From: Streptomyces sp. B93
GTDB lineage: Bacteria > Actinomycetota > Actinomycetes > Streptomycetales > Streptomycetaceae
NCBI RefSeq assembly: GCF_018070565.1
Contig: NZ_JAGPXL010000004.1
Coordinates: 210,800-274,799 of the forward strand
Length of the DNA stretch: 64,000 nt
Reading direction: 5' to 3'
The position numbers were made by a program, and so were the translations under genes. Below, in pieces: positions 57,081 to 64,000 of this stretch (the stretch's first letter is position 1; each line of letters begins with the position of its first letter). The notes beneath the pieces were generated by a model. That model did no database searches, was not told where the DNA came from, and saw only the letters and a program-made list of their open reading frames with translations.

Positions 57081-59555
57081 CTACCCGCTCGCCACCTCCG
57101 CGCTGACGCGCAGCCGCAGGTCAGCCGACGACGCCCCGACCCACACCGTGCGCCGCCCGGTGCCCAGCACCCAGTCGTGCCGCCCCGCATCCCACGAGGA
57201 CAGCGTCCGCTCGGTCACCCGCACGGTCACCCGGCGCCGCTCCCCCGCCGCCAGCGCCAGCCGCCGGTAGCCGCCCAGCACCCGGACCGGCTGGTCGAGC
57301 TCCAGGTCCGGCGACGGCCCGACGTACACCTGCGGTACGGCGATCCCGCCGCGGCGCCCGGTGTTGCGGACCGTGAAGGACACCTCGAGACCACGCCCGT
57401 CACGACGCGCCGTCAGCCCGCCGTAGGAGAAGGAGGTGTACGACAGCCCGTGGCCGAAGGGGAACAGCGGCCGTACGCCCCGCGCGTCGTACCAGCGGTG
57501 GCCGATGTGCACGCCCTCCGAGTACTCCTGCACGCCGTCGACCCCGGGGTAGCGGAGCGGGTCGGCGGCGGTGGGGTGGTGGTCGTCGTCAGCCGGGAAG
57601 GTCTGGGTGAGACGGCCGCCCGGATCACGGTCGCCGAACAGGACGGCGGCGGTGGCGGCCGCCCCCTCCTGGCCCGGGTAGTACATCTGGAGGACCGCGC
57701 CGGTGCGGCCGAGCCAGGGCATCGAGGTCGCGGACGAGGTGTTGAGGACGACCGTGGTGCGCGGGTTGGCGGCGGTGACCGCCTCGATCAGCCGTTCCTG
57801 GTTGCCGGGCAGCGCGAGTGTGGTGCGGTCCTGGCCTTCGGTGGCGTCCTCGTAGGCGAACAGCACGACCTGACGGGCGGCCCGCGCGGCGCGCACCGCC
57901 TCGGCGACGTCGGCGGCCCGGGTGGCCCCGGTGATCCGGCGCAGCCGGAACCGCTGGCCTGCCGTGCCGCCCTGGGCGGTGATCCGGAGCCGGTGCGGGC
58001 CCGCGGCGAGGTCGAGGGTGCGGCGGCGGACGGTCAGGCCGTCGGGGGCGGCGGTGACGAGGCCGCCCATGAAGTACTCGCCGAAGCCGGGTGCCATCGG
58101 GAAGAGGTCCTCGTCGTCCAGGAGGACCTTGGGGCGGGACGCGGGATCGCCGGAGAAGTGCAGGACGAAGGTCCACTCGTCGGCGTCGGGGACGGTGAGC
58201 GTGCCGTCGTAGGTCCAGGTGCGCCCGGCGTCGACGCCCCGGTCCTCGGCGTCGAGCCCGGGGGTGAGGGCGTCGGGCGGCAACGGCCGGCCGAAGAGGT
58301 CCTCGCCGGGCGCGTACGAGACCGGGGTGCCGTCGGTGGCGCGGGCGCGGATCTCGGTCAGGGGGCTGGTGGCCCGGTCGGGGACGACATGGGCGCTGCC
58401 GCCGCCGCCGACGAACGGCAGCGAGCCGGTCGGGCCGATCACGGCGATGCTGTCGCCGCCGGTCAGGGGCAGGGTGCCGGACTCGTTGCGGAGCAGGGTG
58501 GCGCCCGCCTCGGCGACCTCCCGGGCGACGGCGGCGCCCGCGCGGGCGTCCCGGTCCGGGCGGGGCGGCGCGCTGCCGTCGAGGAGTCCGAAGCGGTCCA
58601 TGACGGCGAGGATCCGGCCAACCGCCCGGTCGACGTACCGTTCGGGCACGCTGCCGTCGCGGACGGCCGCCTTGAGCGCCGTACCGAAGTACGTGCCGTC
58701 GGGCATCTCCATGTCGAGCCCGGCGGTGAGGGCTCGGGCCGTGCTGTGCGCGGCGAACCAGTCGGTCATCACCCAGCCGTCGAAGCCCCAGCGGTCCCTG
58801 AGGACGCCGGTCAGCAGGGTCCGGTTCTCGCAGGCGAAGGTGCCGTTGACCTTGTTGTAGGCGCCCATGACGGAGCCGGTGCGGGCGGCGACGGCGGCCT
58901 CGAAGCCGCGCAGTTCGGTCTCGTGCAGGGTGCGTTCGTCGGCGCGGGCGTCGATCGAGGTGCGGTCCTGCTCCTGGTTGTTGAGGGCGTAGTGCTTGAC
59001 GGTGGCGATCAGGCCCTCGCCCTGGATGCCCTCGATCTCGGCGGCGACCAGGTCGGCGGCGAGCAGCGGGTCCTCGCCGAAGGTCTCGAAGTTGCGGCCC
59101 GCGTACGGGGTGCGGATGAGGTTGACCATCGGGGAGAGCAGCACGTCCTGGCCGAGGGCGCGGCCCTCGCGTCCGATGACCTGGCCGTAGCGGCGGGCCA
59201 GCTCGGGGTCGAAGGCGGCGGCGAGCAGGACGGGGGCGGGCAGTGCGGTGGCGCGGGCGGTGACGCGGACCCCGGCGGGGCCGTCGGCGAGGCGGAGCGG
59301 GGGGATGCCGAGGCGTTTCACTCCGGGGACGTAGCCCGCCTGGCCGAGCGGGGCGGGGTCGGGGGCGCCGTGCAGCAGCGAGATCTTCTCGTCGAGGGTG
59401 AGCCGGGCGACGAGCCGTTCGACGCGGGGGCCGGCGGGGCCGCGTGAACGGTGGGCATGCGCCGGGACCGGGAGACCGCCGGTGGCCGCGACGGCGACGG
59501 TGACGGCGCCGCCGAGCAGCCAGAGTGCGGATCGCCGGGGGACGGGGTCGGTCAT
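57081..59555 (-). CDS. Secreted GH3 beta-glucosidase-like enzyme with PA14 domain
   Basis: An 824-residue glycoside hydrolase family 3 protein. The N-terminal Tat-like signal is VPRRSALWLLGGAVTVAVA, likely cleaved after AHA near residue 35. The GH3 N-domain has LRLADGPAGVRVTA and the nucleophile Asp in WVMTDWFAAHS near residue 260. A PA14-like insert (about 415-540, WTYDGTLTVPDADEWTFVLH to PHRLRITAQGGTAGQ) sits in the C-domain. The fibronectin-III-like end is VSFTVRNTGRRGGIAVPQVY. It should cleave beta-linked oligosaccharides outside the cell. Confidence 0.94.
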   Translation of the reverse strand: MTDPVPRRSALWLLGGAVTVAVAATGGLPVPAHAHRSRGPAGPRVERLVARLTLDEKISLLHGAPDPAPLGQAGYVPGVKRLGIPPLRLADGPAGVRVTARATALPAPVLLAAAFDPELARRYGQVIGREGRALGQDVLLSPMVNLIRTPYAGRNFETFGEDPLLAADLVAAEIEGIQGEGLIATVKHYALNNQEQDRTSIDARADERTLHETELRGFEAAVAARTGSVMGAYNKVNGTFACENRTLLTGVLRDRWGFDGWVMTDWFAAHSTARALTAGLDMEMPDGTYFGTALKAAVRDGSVPERYVDRAVGRILAVMDRFGLLDGSAPPRPDRDARAGAAVAREVAEAGATLLRNESGTLPLTGGDSIAVIGPTGSLPFVGGGGSAHVVPDRATSPLTEIRARATDGTPVSYAPGEDLFGRPLPPDALTPGLDAEDRGVDAGRTWTYDGTLTVPDADEWTFVLHFSGDPASRPKVLLDDEDLFPMAPGFGEYFMGGLVTAAPDGLTVRRRTLDLAAGPHRLRITAQGGTAGQRFRLRRITGATRAADVAEAVRAARAARQVVLFAYEDATEGQDRTTLALPGNQERLIEAVTAANPRTTVVLNTSSATSMPWLGRTGAVLQMYYPGQEGAAATAAVLFGDRDPGGRLTQTFPADDDHHPTAADPLRYPGVDGVQEYSEGVHIGHRWYDARGVRPLFPFGHGLSYTSFSYGGLTARRDGRGLEVSFTVRNTGRRGGIAVPQVYVGPSPDLELDQPVRVLGGYRRLALAAGERRRVTVRVTERTLSSWDAGRHDWVLGTGRRTVWVGASSADLRLRVSAEVASG

Positions 59556-59708
59556 GGGCCGTCACTCCTTGGGTGTGCGGGCAGCCGCGAGTGCCTTCCC
59601 GGGCACTATGCGCCGGGGTGTCCTGACACACCATCAGGCGGGCACGGTCGGCGCGGCGCCCACCGTACGGGCCGCCCGTTGGGCGGGCGCCGCTCAACCC
59701 GCCCAGCA

Positions 59709-59744
59709 CGAAGGCCCGTACGGCGGTGACCGTACGGGCCTTCG
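59709..59744 (-). terminator. Terminator of the hot-dog gene
   Basis: Perfect 14-base arms CGAAGGCCCGTACG (59709-59722) and CGTACGGGCCTTCG (59731-59744) with an 8-base loop. It lies 22 bases past the stop of the leftward hot-dog gene. Confidence 0.9.
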
Positions 59745-59766
59745 CGGAACGGGCGGAACGTGTCGT

Positions 59767-60219
59767 TCAGCCGTTGGGACGCAGTGTCCAGACGACGGTC
59801 ATCTCGCTGGTCACGGCACCGTCCGCGCGCTGGACGGCGACGGTGACCGGGAACTCGGGGCGCTTACCCGCGTCGAGTTCGGCGACCACCTCGGCGGCCG
59901 GGCGGCCCAGGACGGCGGTCGCGGTGACGGGGCCGAGGGCGATCTTCTTGAACGCGATCTCGGCGTGCACCGGCAGCGGGGTGGCGCGGGACAGCTGGTC
60001 GCCGAAAGCTGCCAGGACGATCGCCCCGCTCGCCGACTCACCCAGGGTGAACATGGCGCCCGCGTGCGGTCCGCCGACGTGGTTGCGGTACTCGCTCTGG
60101 TCCGGCAGGGCCAGCACGGCCTTCTCCGGGGTGGTCTCCAGGTACTCCAGGTTCAGCGTGCGAACCATCGGGACCGTGGCGGCGAGCAACTCGCCGATCG
60201 ACATCTGATCTGCGCTCAT
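59767..60219 (-). CDS. Hot-dog fold thioesterase-like protein (DUF4442 type)
   Basis: A 150-residue single hot-dog domain. The central segment YRNHVGGPHAGAMFTLGESA near residue 42 matches the DUF4442/YiiD-C thioesterase-like group, with strands (VLALPDQSEY, ATPLPVHAEIAFKKIALG and VTVAVQRADGAVTSEMTVVW). An acyl-CoA substrate is likely; the exact one is unknown. A strong terminator follows the gene. Confidence 0.86.
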   Translation of the reverse strand: MSADQMSIGELLAATVPMVRTLNLEYLETTPEKAVLALPDQSEYRNHVGGPHAGAMFTLGESASGAIVLAAFGDQLSRATPLPVHAEIAFKKIALGPVTATAVLGRPAAEVVAELDAGKRPEFPVTVAVQRADGAVTSEMTVVWTLRPNG

Positions 60220-60380
60220 GGCCGCAGGTTACCCACGAGTAGCCTCCGCTGACCAGACGCCGGCCGGGACGCGTACGTCACCTTCACGAGGGCTCGGCAT
60301 CGCCGTTCATCGCATTTGCTACGTCCCTGACAAGGCCCGGTGACCGAATCGTGTCCTGGACGGCACTAGGGTTACCGCAC

Positions 60381-61400
60381 ATGTGGCCAGGACAGCAGCC
60401 GCCCGGGGGCGAGCAGAACCCGCAACAGAACAATCCCTATCAGCAGCCGGGGTACCAGCAGCCGAATCCGTACCAGCAGCCCGGATACCAGCAGCCCAAC
60501 CCGTATGGGCAGCAGCCCCAGTGGGGCACTCCGCAGACCGCCGGGACCCCGCAGGCGCAGCCCGGCGGCAGCGGTGGCGGCGGAAACCGGACGAAGCTGG
60601 TCGCGATCGTGGCGGCCACGGCGGTCGTGGTGGCCGCCGGTGTCACCGGCTTCCTGGTCCTGGGCGGTGACAAGGACGACAAGGCCGACGGCGGCAAGGA
60701 CGACAAGAAGGCGAGTCAGTCGCCGAGCCAGTCCGCCGGGCCCAGCGAGTCGGCGTCCGGTTCCGAGGAGAACCCGCGCGGCACCGAGACGCTGAAGCCG
60801 ACCGTCGACGGTTGGAAGGTCGTCGTCAACCCGAAGTGGGGCACGGCCTTCGACGTACCGGCCGACTGGGAGGTGCAGTCCCCGGGCCTGACCATCGGCT
60901 TCGAGGACCCCGAGTCGGACGACGCCAAGCCCATCATCGTGATGACGGCGCCCGCCATCTACAAGTCGAAGTGGTGCACCGAGGACGACGACAAGGACGG
61001 CCGCACCGACGACACCCACCTCGCCGCGACGGGCACCAAGGGCGCCAGCGGCGCCAAGAGCACCGACGAGGTCGCCGTGAACACGGTCGCCTGGTGGGTC
61101 TACGGCGGCTACACCCAGCCCGACAAGAAGAGCCTCACCTTCGACGAGAAGGCCACCCCGTACACCACCGAGGCGGGTGTCGAGGGCAGCATCGCCTGGG
61201 CCGAGTCGAAGGACACGCCCCAGAAGGGCAAGTGCGCCAGCGACGGCAAGGCGGTCACGTTCGGCTTCAAGAACTCCGCCGGTGACTTCGTGTCGTGGAA
61301 CTTCTACGGCGCCAAGGGCGTCAAGGACGAGGTCCCCAAGGAGACGATCATGAAGATCCTCTCCACGGTACGGCTGCACGGGGAGCCCACGGGCGGCTGA
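60381..61400 (+). CDS. Membrane-anchored protein with Gln/Pro-rich N-terminus
   Basis: A 339-residue protein. Residues 1-60 are a low-complexity tract of NPYQQPGYQQP-like repeats, a Gly-rich linker follows, one membrane helix spans about residues 72-95 (VAIVAATAVVVAAGVTGFLV), and then a charged Lys/Asp linker and an extracellular domain (about 140-335) that begins GWKVVVNPKWGTAFDVPADW. It keeps two Cys (KWCTED and KGKCASDG) that could form a disulfide. The family is unnamed to me; similar topology is common in actinobacterial envelope proteins. ATG 60381 is preferred over the GTG at 60351. Confidence 0.85.
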   Translation: MWPGQQPPGGEQNPQQNNPYQQPGYQQPNPYQQPGYQQPNPYGQQPQWGTPQTAGTPQAQPGGSGGGGNRTKLVAIVAATAVVVAAGVTGFLVLGGDKDDKADGGKDDKKASQSPSQSAGPSESASGSEENPRGTETLKPTVDGWKVVVNPKWGTAFDVPADWEVQSPGLTIGFEDPESDDAKPIIVMTAPAIYKSKWCTEDDDKDGRTDDTHLAATGTKGASGAKSTDEVAVNTVAWWVYGGYTQPDKKSLTFDEKATPYTTEAGVEGSIAWAESKDTPQKGKCASDGKAVTFGFKNSAGDFVSWNFYGAKGVKDEVPKETIMKILSTVRLHGEPTGG

Positions 61401-61478
61401 GTCTGGCTGGCCCGATCCCGTCGTCGACGGTGGTGAAAGGGTTTGGCAAGTCGGGGGCGGGGCGGCGATAGTCAGCCG

Positions 61479-62777
61479 GTGAGCACCGAGACCGCCTCCC
61501 CCCGCCGACTGCGCCGACCCGAGTGGGCGGGCCGCAACTACAGCCTGCTGACCGGCGCCGCGTTCATCACCAGCCTCGGCAGCCACGGCGCACTGATCGC
61601 CGCCGCCTTCGCGGTGCTGGAGGCGGGCGGCGACGGCGGCGACGTGGGTCTGGTGGCCGCCGCCCGCACCCTGCCGCTGGTGGTGTTCCTGCTGATCGGC
61701 GGCGCGGTCGCGGACCGGCTGCCGCGGCACCGGGTGATGGTCGCGGCCAACGCCCTCAACTGCGTCTCCCAGGGCCTGTTCGGTGTGCTGGTGCTGGCCG
61801 GGGAGCCCCAACTGTGGCAGATGATGCTGCTCACCGCCCTCGGCGGCACCGGCCAGGCGTTCTTCAGCCCGGCGGCCGAGGGCATGCTGCTCTCCTCCGT
61901 GCAGGGCGAGCAGGCGGGCCGCGCCTTCGCCATGTTCCGCATGGCGATGCAGGGCGCGGCCGTCGGGGGTGCCGCGCTGGGCGGTGCGATGGTCGCGGCC
62001 GTGGGTCCCGGCTGGGTGTTGGTCGCCGACGCGGTGGCCTTCGCGGTGGCCGGGGCGCTGCGCTCCTTCCTCGACGTCAGCCACATCGCGCCGCGCGAAC
62101 CGGGGGGCGGGCTCTGGTCCGACCTGCGGGAGGGCTGGCGGGAGTTCACCGGGAGGCCCTGGCTGTGGGGCGTCGTCGTGCAGTTCTCCATCGCCAACGC
62201 GGTCGTCGGCGCCGCCGACGCGGTCTACGGCCCCCTCGTCGCCCGCGACCATCTCGGCGGGGCGGGGCCCTGGGGGCTGGCCCTCGGCTTCTTCGGGGCG
62301 GGCACGGTGGCGGGCGCGCTGCTGATGACCCGCTGGAAACCGCGCAGGCTGCTGTTCGTGGGCACGCTGTGCGTCTTCCCGCTGGCCCTGCCGTCCGCCG
62401 CGCTCGCGGTGCCGGTGACGGTCGAGGTGCTGTGCGCGGTGATGTTCCTCACCGGGGTGACGCTCGAGGTGTTCGGGGTCTCCTGGATGACCGCCCTGCA
62501 CCAGGAGATCCCGGAGAACAAGCTCTCGCGCGTCTCGGCGTACGACTGGTTCGGCTCCGTCGCCCTGATGCCGCTGGCGACCGCGCTGGCGGGCCCCGCC
62601 GAGACGGCGTTCGGCCGCCCCTCCGCCCTGTGGGGCTGCTCGGCGCTGATCGTCCTGGTCACGGCGCTGGTGCTGACCGTCCCCGACGTACGGAACCTGC
62701 GCCGCCGGGGCAGCAGGCCGATCACCTCGGCGACCCCGGCCGACGAACCCGCGGGCGCGGAGCGCACAGTGGGCTGA
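61479..62777 (+). CDS. MFS transporter
   Basis: A 432-residue major facilitator with about twelve membrane segments and the motif-A-like loop between helices 2 and 3 (GGAVADRLPRHRVMVAANAL near residue 80). It opens RNYSLLTGAAFITSLGSHGA after a 20-residue cytoplasmic leader. This is the group of drug or macrolide exporters with an enterobactin-like fold. GTG 61479 gives the normal N-terminus. The substrate is unknown. It converges on the spermidine-synthase-like gene across the repeat region 62778-63070. Confidence 0.9.
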   Translation: MSTETASPRRLRRPEWAGRNYSLLTGAAFITSLGSHGALIAAAFAVLEAGGDGGDVGLVAAARTLPLVVFLLIGGAVADRLPRHRVMVAANALNCVSQGLFGVLVLAGEPQLWQMMLLTALGGTGQAFFSPAAEGMLLSSVQGEQAGRAFAMFRMAMQGAAVGGAALGGAMVAAVGPGWVLVADAVAFAVAGALRSFLDVSHIAPREPGGGLWSDLREGWREFTGRPWLWGVVVQFSIANAVVGAADAVYGPLVARDHLGGAGPWGLALGFFGAGTVAGALLMTRWKPRRLLFVGTLCVFPLALPSAALAVPVTVEVLCAVMFLTGVTLEVFGVSWMTALHQEIPENKLSRVSAYDWFGSVALMPLATALAGPAETAFGRPSALWGCSALIVLVTALVLTVPDVRNLRRRGSRPITSATPADEPAGAERTVG

Positions 62778-63070
62778 CGGCCCGCGGCCCCCGTCTTCAC
62801 CGCGGCGGGCGGACGGCCCTCCGGCCCCGGTCTGCCCGCCGCGGGCCCATCGGCCCCGGCCCCGGCCCACCACCGCGGGCGGACGCCCCTCCGACCCCAG
62901 CCCACCTCCGCGGGCGAACAGCCCCCACCCCAGCCCACCACCGCAGGCTGACGGCCCCCGGCCACGCCCACCACCGCCGACGGGCAACCCCGACCCCAGC
63001 CCAGCGCCGTGAGCGAACAGCCCCGACCCCAGCCCACCACCGCGGGGGGGGGCAGGCTCCCGGCCCCGGC
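62778..63070. repeat. Degenerate GC-rich repeat region between convergent genes
   Basis: These 293 bases contain at least six imperfect copies of a unit of about 30-40 bases built on CCCCGACCCCAGCCCACCACC followed by GCGGGC, with decay between copies. No gene is supported: the frames on both strands are low-complexity Gly/Arg/Pro strings. A run of eight G (near 63043) lies at the right end. It may form secondary structure and act in termination, or be a slippage-born minisatellite. Confidence 0.75.
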
Positions 63071-63946
63071 TCACCCCACCCCGAACGCCCCCTCAGGCGG
63101 CTCCGGGGACGGCACCGCGTCCTCGTCGCGGACCGGGCGGGCGTCGCCGACGAAGTCCCGCAGCGCGGTGCCGTGTTCGACCCGCGCCGGGAAGGCGTCC
63201 GCGGCGGTGCGGCGGGACAGCGCGGCCGTGTCCAGCGGCCGGTGCGCGGCCACCAGGACCGCGTTGCCGAACCGCCGCCCGCGCAGCACACCCGGCTCCG
63301 CGATCAGCGCCAGCTCCTCGAAGGCCTCCCCGAAGGTGGCGAGTTGGGAGCGCAGGAAGGCGAACGGCGCGCCGTCGGCGAGGTTGGCCACATAGACGCC
63401 GGCCGGCCGCAGCACCCGCTCGGCCTCGCGGGCGTAGCCGGCCGACGTCAGGTGCGCGGGCACCCGGGAGCCGCCGAAGACGTCCGCGACGAGGACGTCG
63501 GCCAGGTCCGGGCGGGCCTCCTCCAGCCAGCTCCTGGCGTCCGCCGCGTGCAGGGCGATGCCGCTGCCGTCCGGCACGGGCAGCTCCTCGGCGACCAGCG
63601 CCAGCAGCCCCCGGTCGGCCTCCACGACGTCCTGCCGTGAGCCGGGCCGGGTCGCCGCCACATAGCGGGGCAGGGTGAGCGCCCCGCCGCCGAGGTGCAG
63701 CACGTCCAGGGCCCGGCCCGGCTCCGCGACGGTGTCCAGGACGTGCCCGAGCCGTCGCGCGTACTCGAACTCCAGGTGCGTCGGCTCGTCCAGGTCCACG
63801 TACGACTGCGGCGCCCCGTCGACCGTCAGCAGCCAGGCCCGCCCGCGGTCGACGTCCGGCATCAGCTTGGCGGTGCCGTGGTCGACATGGCCCATCGTGC
63901 CGATGTTGAGATGCGGTTTGGTGCGGACGTAAGCCGTCTTGGACAT
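63071..63946 (-). CDS. Spermidine synthase-like protein with EF-Tu N-terminus
   Basis: A 291-residue protein of two origins. Residues 1-24 start MSKTAYVRTKPHLNIG and end GHVDHG, which is the N-terminus of elongation factor Tu up to the P-loop; the following Lys-Thr of the P-loop is replaced by TAKLMPDVDR. From residue 25 on it is a spermidine-synthase-like methyltransferase-fold protein: LHLGGGALTLPRYVAATRPG near residue 81 is the SAM-fold loop, VVEADRGLLALV follows, and DVLVADVFGGSRVPAHL near 150. The downstream part looks complete. GAGG lies 7 bases before the ATG. It probably keeps the fold's activity; the GTPase domain is absent. This may be a real fusion. Confidence 0.88.
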   Translation of the reverse strand: MSKTAYVRTKPHLNIGTMGHVDHGTAKLMPDVDRGRAWLLTVDGAPQSYVDLDEPTHLEFEYARRLGHVLDTVAEPGRALDVLHLGGGALTLPRYVAATRPGSRQDVVEADRGLLALVAEELPVPDGSGIALHAADARSWLEEARPDLADVLVADVFGGSRVPAHLTSAGYAREAERVLRPAGVYVANLADGAPFAFLRSQLATFGEAFEELALIAEPGVLRGRRFGNAVLVAAHRPLDTAALSRRTAADAFPARVEHGTALRDFVGDARPVRDEDAVPSPEPPEGAFGVG

Positions 63947-64000
63947 GGCTGTACCTCGAAGTCACTGCGTCGGTAAGTGGGGACCCCGAGGACTCGCCGA

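Noticed and set aside
57177..59447. 756-codon plus-strand frame opposite the GH3 gene
   Set aside because: It is a shadow of the GH3 coding strand with Gly/Val/Ala/Asp-rich composition and no motif.
63071..63946. Reading the last gene as a truncated tuf gene
   Set aside because: Only 24 residues are of EF-Tu type. The other 267 form a complete spermidine-synthase-like fold in the same frame.
1..64000. tRNA, rRNA, CRISPR, transposase or integrase
   Set aside because: I looked for tRNA-like arms, spaced repeats and transposase or integrase motifs and saw none.

Overview
The window is 64 kb of very GC-rich DNA. Codon third positions are almost all G or C, GTG and TTG starts are common, Tat-type signal peptides occur, and the gene families (SWIM/DUF6493 pair, ACT-GNAT protein, mycelial-type MocR and ROK regulators, PHO-box-like site before phoD) are those of Streptomyces or a close relative. 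I read 60 protein genes. I see no rRNA, tRNA, CRISPR array, insertion sequence or phage gene.

Layout. 1-12.7 kb is housekeeping and regulation: two CNNM/CBS membrane proteins (the first cut by the window edge), an SGNH hydrolase, purB, a Mug-type DNA glycosylase, an ABC exporter divergent from a NarL-type two-component system, a ROK regulator, a GntR regulator with a DasR-like palindrome upstream, and two alpha/beta hydrolases. 12.8-29.4 kb looks like an uncommon specialised-metabolism island without PKS or NRPS genes in view. Its rightward arm holds an HD-like protein, a flavin-dependent halogenase, a sigma factor, a Gly/Ala/Leu repeat protein, an ABC1/UbiB kinase and an LCMT-type methyltransferase. 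Its leftward arm holds a membrane protein, a DUF2156-like transferase, an acyl-CoA dehydrogenase, a thioester-reductase-like SDR, a class III aminotransferase, an SRPBCC protein, a flavin reductase, a DAO-type oxidoreductase and a WS/DGAT acyltransferase. The arms converge on a strong hairpin at 20264-20305. A MocR regulator at 29.5 kb is divergent from the leftward arm.

31-64 kb returns to core functions: PhoD phosphatase, SWIM/DUF6493 pair, ACT-GNAT protein, PLP C-S lyase with an Lrp regulator, DUF885 protein, rhodanese with a second Lrp regulator, SbcCD, YigZ, SixA, a catalytically empty CysRS-like protein, CoA-binding protein, PobA, ArsR with a CDF zinc-type transporter, YbaK, XRE-cupin with an EamA transporter, a hexapeptide acyltransferase, gamma carbonic anhydrase, DedA, GH3 glycosidase, hot-dog protein, an anchored secreted protein and an MFS transporter.

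Two things stand out. The first is the halogenase island: the reductase, aminotransferase and acyl-CoA dehydrogenase together suggest reductive release of an acyl thioester to an amine, and the flavin reductase could supply FADH2 to the halogenase. The product is unknown. The second is the last gene (63071-63946), a spermidine-synthase-like protein whose first 24 residues are the N-terminus of elongation factor Tu, ending inside the P-loop. It looks like a fusion at a shared VDHG sequence.

All functional calls come from reading motifs and gene context. No database search was run.
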